A stretch of DNA of 64,000 nucleotides from JAWPMT01 sp965242775 (GTDB taxonomy: Bacteria; Bacteroidota; Bacteroidia; Cytophagales; Cyclobacteriaceae), in the NCBI GenBank assembly GCA_965242775.1, contig CBDETI010000024.1:1-64000 (forward strand), written 5' to 3'. Shown here piece after piece: positions 61,065 to 64,000 of the stretch. How positions within the stretch are numbered: the first letter of the stretch is position 1; every line of letters begins with the position of its first letter. The translations under genes were made by a program, and so were the position numbers. The notes under the pieces were generated by a model that saw nothing but the letters and a program-made list of their open reading frames with translations, searched no databases and was not told the DNA's origin.

Positions 61065-61775
61065 TTACCCTAAGTGCAAGAGGTTGGCGATGTGTCTGGC
61101 AATCATCAACAGAAAAAGGTGTCCTGGATAATATAGGTAGAAATAGCTTTTATGCAGTCGGACAGGCAGGCCCCTGTTTAAATAGACAAGCAGAAGACTT
61201 GCCATGCCGAATACATTCAGACTTGGAGCTGGTTCAATTTCAAACGTCAACTGGGTCAGGAGGGTGTGCAGAATATCGGTGAGGTTGATGAAAAGCTGGG
61301 AAGCAAATAGAATAACCAGCGCAAAAACTGCCGCAACCCGATTTTTACGAAGCACATAGATTAACGAGATAAAAAGAAGACCGGCCAGACCATAATCTAC
61401 CTTCATTAAGACCCCCGCCAAAAGCAACCCCGGGTATAACAACCAATAGCCTTTGGCCAAAGACCATAGGCATAGTAGCCCAAGAGATAAAGTGAAGAAT
61501 ATGTTCAGATCTGTCCAATCATAACCAAAGGCCCAAACATAGAAAGGTTGAGATAAGGCGGCAAACAGTACAACACGTTTAAAATACGAGGAAAAATTCG
61601 AGGTGTAGAGAAATCCAACGACAAGGCAATAGCCGAATATGGGGAAGGTTATCCGACCTATCAATTGCCAATACAAGGATTCAGGATAAAAGACTTTTCC
61701 AATGTGATCAATAGACATGGTTATCAATCCCAGTATTTTCAAAAAGTCCGTATTTAAATTCCCTTGGATTCTCAT
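61065..61775 (-). CDS. TraX-family membrane protein
   Basis: A 236-residue protein with seven to eight membrane helices. The N-terminal KILGLITMSIDHIGKVFYP and the IGRITFPIFGYCLVVGF motif match TraX-like proteins, which acetylate pilin in F plasmids but in chromosomes have an unknown role. No conjugation genes are adjacent. Its C-terminus is HLG at 61065. Confidence 0.75.
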   Translation of the reverse strand: MRIQGNLNTDFLKILGLITMSIDHIGKVFYPESLYWQLIGRITFPIFGYCLVVGFLYTSNFSSYFKRVVLFAALSQPFYVWAFGYDWTDLNIFFTLSLGLLCLWSLAKGYWLLYPGLLLAGVLMKVDYGLAGLLFISLIYVLRKNRVAAVFALVILFASQLFINLTDILHTLLTQLTFEIEPAPSLNVFGMASLLLVYLNRGLPVRLHKSYFYLYYPGHLFLLMIARHIANLLHLG

Positions 61776-61801
61776 GACAAGACCATTACGGCGCTTCTAA
61801 A

Positions 61802-62404
61802 CTAATCCTTCATTTTGAATCTTTGAGAAAACACGAGACCGGAGAGAAATTCCTTCCTGGCTATCGTATCAAACCCCTGATTTTCGATAATTCCTGCCAA
61901 AGGCTGCAGTTTCTTACTTTGTAAGTCAGCTGTAGCGTTGAAAAACCAATGCATCAATTGCAGTAAGAGTAGGTGAGAAAATCGTTGGGTGGGGTGGAAA
62001 TCCGTCACAATCAACTCCGACTCTCGAGTCATTTTTCTTTTGATCTTATACAAGACCTCTAGTAGGTCGCTACGGTCGAAGACATCAAGAAAAAACGGAC
62101 ATAGCACTACATCAAAATTTATATCACTTTCCCAGGTCAAAAAGTCGTCCACTTGGAAACATACGGATGCCTTGGTAGTCCGCTTTCCCGCCAGAGTAGC
62201 CATACGGCATGATTTTTCAACGTAGTGTACCGAACAAGCCGGCAGATGACACAGGCACTCACCCGTGCCCCCGCCCAAAATAAGGACTTGCGAACCGGGT
62301 CTTACTTCCGTCAGAAAATGGTTGCTAGCTCTGTCCAATCGCTCACCGAACGTCATTTGCTTTAGCCGGTCATAGAAAGGAGCTATTTGATTGAAGTTGT
62401 TCAA
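61802..62404 (-). CDS. Class I SAM-dependent methyltransferase
   Basis: A 200-residue methyltransferase with motif I VLILGGGTGECLCHLP (near residues 39-54) and the post-motif FDVVLCPFFLDVF. The start is TTG at 62404, overlapping the UbiA-like stop (TTGA), so the two are coupled. Substrate unknown; a lipid or quinone is suggested by the neighbour only. Confidence 0.72.
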   Translation of the reverse strand: MNNFNQIAPFYDRLKQMTFGERLDRASNHFLTEVRPGSQVLILGGGTGECLCHLPACSVHYVEKSCRMATLAGKRTTKASVCFQVDDFLTWESDINFDVVLCPFFLDVFDRSDLLEVLYKIKRKMTRESELIVTDFHPTQRFSHLLLLQLMHWFFNATADLQSKKLQPLAGIIENQGFDTIARKEFLSGLVFSQRFKMKD

Positions 62405-63207
62405 ATCAAAGCCAATGGCATGGCAAGAAGAAAGATCCCATCTCCAAGAATCCGGTATCGATCTTTTTGGATAAAGAAACCCGGAAAGAGGAGAATAATT
62501 CCTAGCAGGAAGGAACCTATTAATATGAAAGCCTGATATCTCCAGGGTAAATGCTGCATACTGAACCCTAACACTGTATTGATTACCAGTAATACCGCTA
62601 TTGCTTTTTGCAGATACGTGGAAGTCACGCGCGTTCCTATAGATTCCAAGCCTTCCAATCTATCTTCTTCAGCTTCCAAAAGAGCGAAAAGAAGTAAGTT
62701 GGAAAGTGCGAGAAGTGCAAGCTCTGCGGTCATGATCACAATATCATGGCGCCCGCCAACATACACTACCAAGGGCAGCGTACAGCCGCAGGCGAAGCAG
62801 CACGCCACAACTAATTCTTTGAGTCGAAGTTGCGCAAGGTATCTGGAAAAAAGCAGGTAGACACCACAAATGGCTGCCAAAAAAATGCCTCCAGTCAGAA
62901 GCCTTACAGGAACCAGGAACAGGGAACCCACTCCTAATATCACAGCTACAATCATCAACGTGACCAGGATGCCCCTTCTCTTGGCATAGAACTTTCTTCG
63001 TTCTGCGTGAGCTTCATATAATCTGGAGTCATGCCAGTGATCAAAGAGATAAACAAACCAAATCGCACTGAACAAAGCCATATACGTGGCATTGCTAATT
63101 GTCACTTCCAGGCTACGACCAAGTAAGAGCAAAATAGAAATGGCTCCCGCCGATACATCTAGCGAGAGCCATCTCATATAAGTATAAAGGCGGAAAAAGC
63201 GCCCCAA
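62401..63207 (-). CDS. UbiA-like membrane protein
   Basis: A 268-residue protein with seven to eight membrane helices. The aspartate-rich segment WFVYLFDHWHDSR (about 51-63) and the later ALLEAEEDRLEGLES segment match the two acidic loops of UbiA prenyltransferases, though the canonical NDxxDxxxD is relaxed. Start is a TTG at 63207 (MGRFFRLYTYMRWLSLD) or the ATG at 63177. Coupled to the methyltransferase gene; a lipid-soluble product is likely. Confidence 0.6.
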   Translation of the reverse strand: MGRFFRLYTYMRWLSLDVSAGAISILLLLGRSLEVTISNATYMALFSAIWFVYLFDHWHDSRLYEAHAERRKFYAKRRGILVTLMIVAVILGVGSLFLVPVRLLTGGIFLAAICGVYLLFSRYLAQLRLKELVVACCFACGCTLPLVVYVGGRHDIVIMTAELALLALSNLLLFALLEAEEDRLEGLESIGTRVTSTYLQKAIAVLLVINTVLGFSMQHLPWRYQAFILIGSFLLGIILLFPGFFIQKDRYRILGDGIFLLAMPLALI

Positions 63208-63217
63208 AACACAAGAC

Positions 63218-64000
63218 CTAAGAACCCTGGCTCAAGGCCTCCGCCCCACCTACAATCTCTAAGATCTCCTTGGTGATAGCAGCCTGACGGGTTCGGTTGT
63301 AAGTCAGTTTCAGTTCCTTCAACAATTCACCTGCATTGTCAGTAGCTTGATCCATTGCCGTCATCCTGGCCCCATGCTCGGAGGCATTGGACTCCAACAG
63401 CGCTTTATAGAATTGTATTTTCAAAGAATTAGGAATGATCTCTTCAAAAATTACCACTTTGGATGGCTCGAAAATGTAATCGATGCTATTGTTGATTGAT
63501 TCCTCAGCCACAGTGTTATTTGCAATAGGTAGAAATTGCTCATTTCTCAATATTTGAGTCGCGACATTTTTAAACTCGTTGAAGATCAATTCCACTTTAT
63601 CAAATCGCTCGTCCCTGAAGCCATCCATTGCAAACTGAGCTGCTTCACGAACATTGTCAAAAGACAAATTGCCAAATAGAGAATAGTAATCTTCAACTAT
63701 TTTATAGCCGCGTTTTTTGAAGTAATCGTAGGAGCGCTTGCCTACAGGGAGAATATGTACGTTTCCTGATCGCTCAAGATGACTGTATTTCTCAGAAATA
63801 AGCGCTCTGGTAAACTTGAATACGTTGCTATTGAAAGCTCCGCACAAGCCTCTATCGGAGGTCACCACCACTAAAAGAACGTTGTTGACCGACCGCTCAT
63901 CAGCATAGGGGTTGTTCAGGTTTTCCGTCTCAGCAGAACCCGCAACATTTTGTATGATAGCAGATAACTTCTGGGAGTAAGGTCTCATCTGCATGATCCT
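63218..64000 (-). CDS. atpG: ATP synthase gamma subunit (5' end outside window)
   Basis: Central stalk subunit of F1 ATP synthase, partial. The frame is open to the last base of the window, continuing upstream of the MQMRPYSQKL that begins the visible ORF. Conserved SDRGLCGAFNSNVF and the C-terminal LTYNRTRQAAITKEILEIVGGAEAL are intact. About 35-40 N-terminal residues lie outside. Confidence 0.96.
   Translation of the reverse strand, partial: RIMQMRPYSQKLSAIIQNVAGSAETENLNNPYADERSVNNVLLVVVTSDRGLCGAFNSNVFKFTRALISEKYSHLERSGNVHILPVGKRSYDYFKKRGYKIVEDYYSLFGNLSFDNVREAAQFAMDGFRDERFDKVELIFNEFKNVATQILRNEQFLPIANNTVAEESINNSIDYIFEPSKVVIFEEIIPNSLKIQFYKALLESNASEHGARMTAMDQATDNAGELLKELKLTYNRTRQAAITKEILEIVGGAEALSQGS

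Noticed and set aside
1..64000. CRISPR array or insertion sequence
   Set aside because: No regularly spaced repeats, transposase genes or terminal inverted repeats were found.

Overview
The window looks like chromosomal DNA from a Bacteroidota species, probably of the order Cytophagales. Support comes from the Bacteroidota-type -7 promoter element (TAnnTTTG), the Bacteroidota-restricted small families DUF4295 and DUF5522, the rpmB-rpmG-DUF4295 ribosomal cluster, and a long single-chain IleS. About two thirds of it is ordinary housekeeping. The sequence opens inside a glycyl-tRNA synthetase gene and closes inside atpG, so both edge genes are partial.

Bases 1-30.2 kb hold core metabolism and envelope genes. 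In order they are glyS (partial), a dGTPase, an RND/MMPL-type exporter, ileS-lspA-EamA transporter, a TerB-like protein, an alpha/beta hydrolase-OsmC fusion, two coupled envelope proteins, ftsY, rpmB-rpmG-DUF4295, DUF5522, rocD, a run of tightly coupled secreted proteins with a CPBP protease and hemB, a GroES-like protein, rmuC, an NRDE protein, a lipoprotein, gcvP and a dihydroorotase. A tRNA-His gene with a clear promoter and terminator follows.

Bases 30.4-52.7 kb are the accessory heart of the window: a complete extracellular contractile injection system (eCIS; Afp/PVC/AlgoCIS-like). Read on the minus strand from 52.7 kb downward it encodes a tail terminator (DUF4255/Pvc16-like), an unidentified 296-residue protein, sheath, two tube proteins, a DUF5908 peptide, a LysM hub protein, a VgrG-like spike, a PAAR tip, gp25, a large baseplate J protein, a short fibre-like protein, a second baseplate wedge protein, a tape-measure protein and an AAA+ ATPase. 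Facing it on the plus strand is a coupled operon of two small envelope coiled-coil proteins, a DUF4157 (eCIS_core) protein ending in a Cys4/His HNH-type nuclease domain, and an Imm21-like putative immunity protein. A one-span membrane protein of unknown function sits in opposite orientation between the ATPase and tape-measure genes. The effector-immunity pairing suggests a particle whose cargo is toxic to the producer or its kin, hence possibly antibacterial. This is inference.

Bases 52.9-64 kb hold an FtsX-type permease with a PadR regulator whose upstream region carries an 18-bp tandem direct repeat, a THUMP-like methyltransferase, an ECF sigma/anti-sigma/DUF4097/beta-barrel operon, a 54-residue secreted peptide, a TraX-family membrane protein, a methyltransferase coupled to a UbiA-like membrane protein, and partial atpG.
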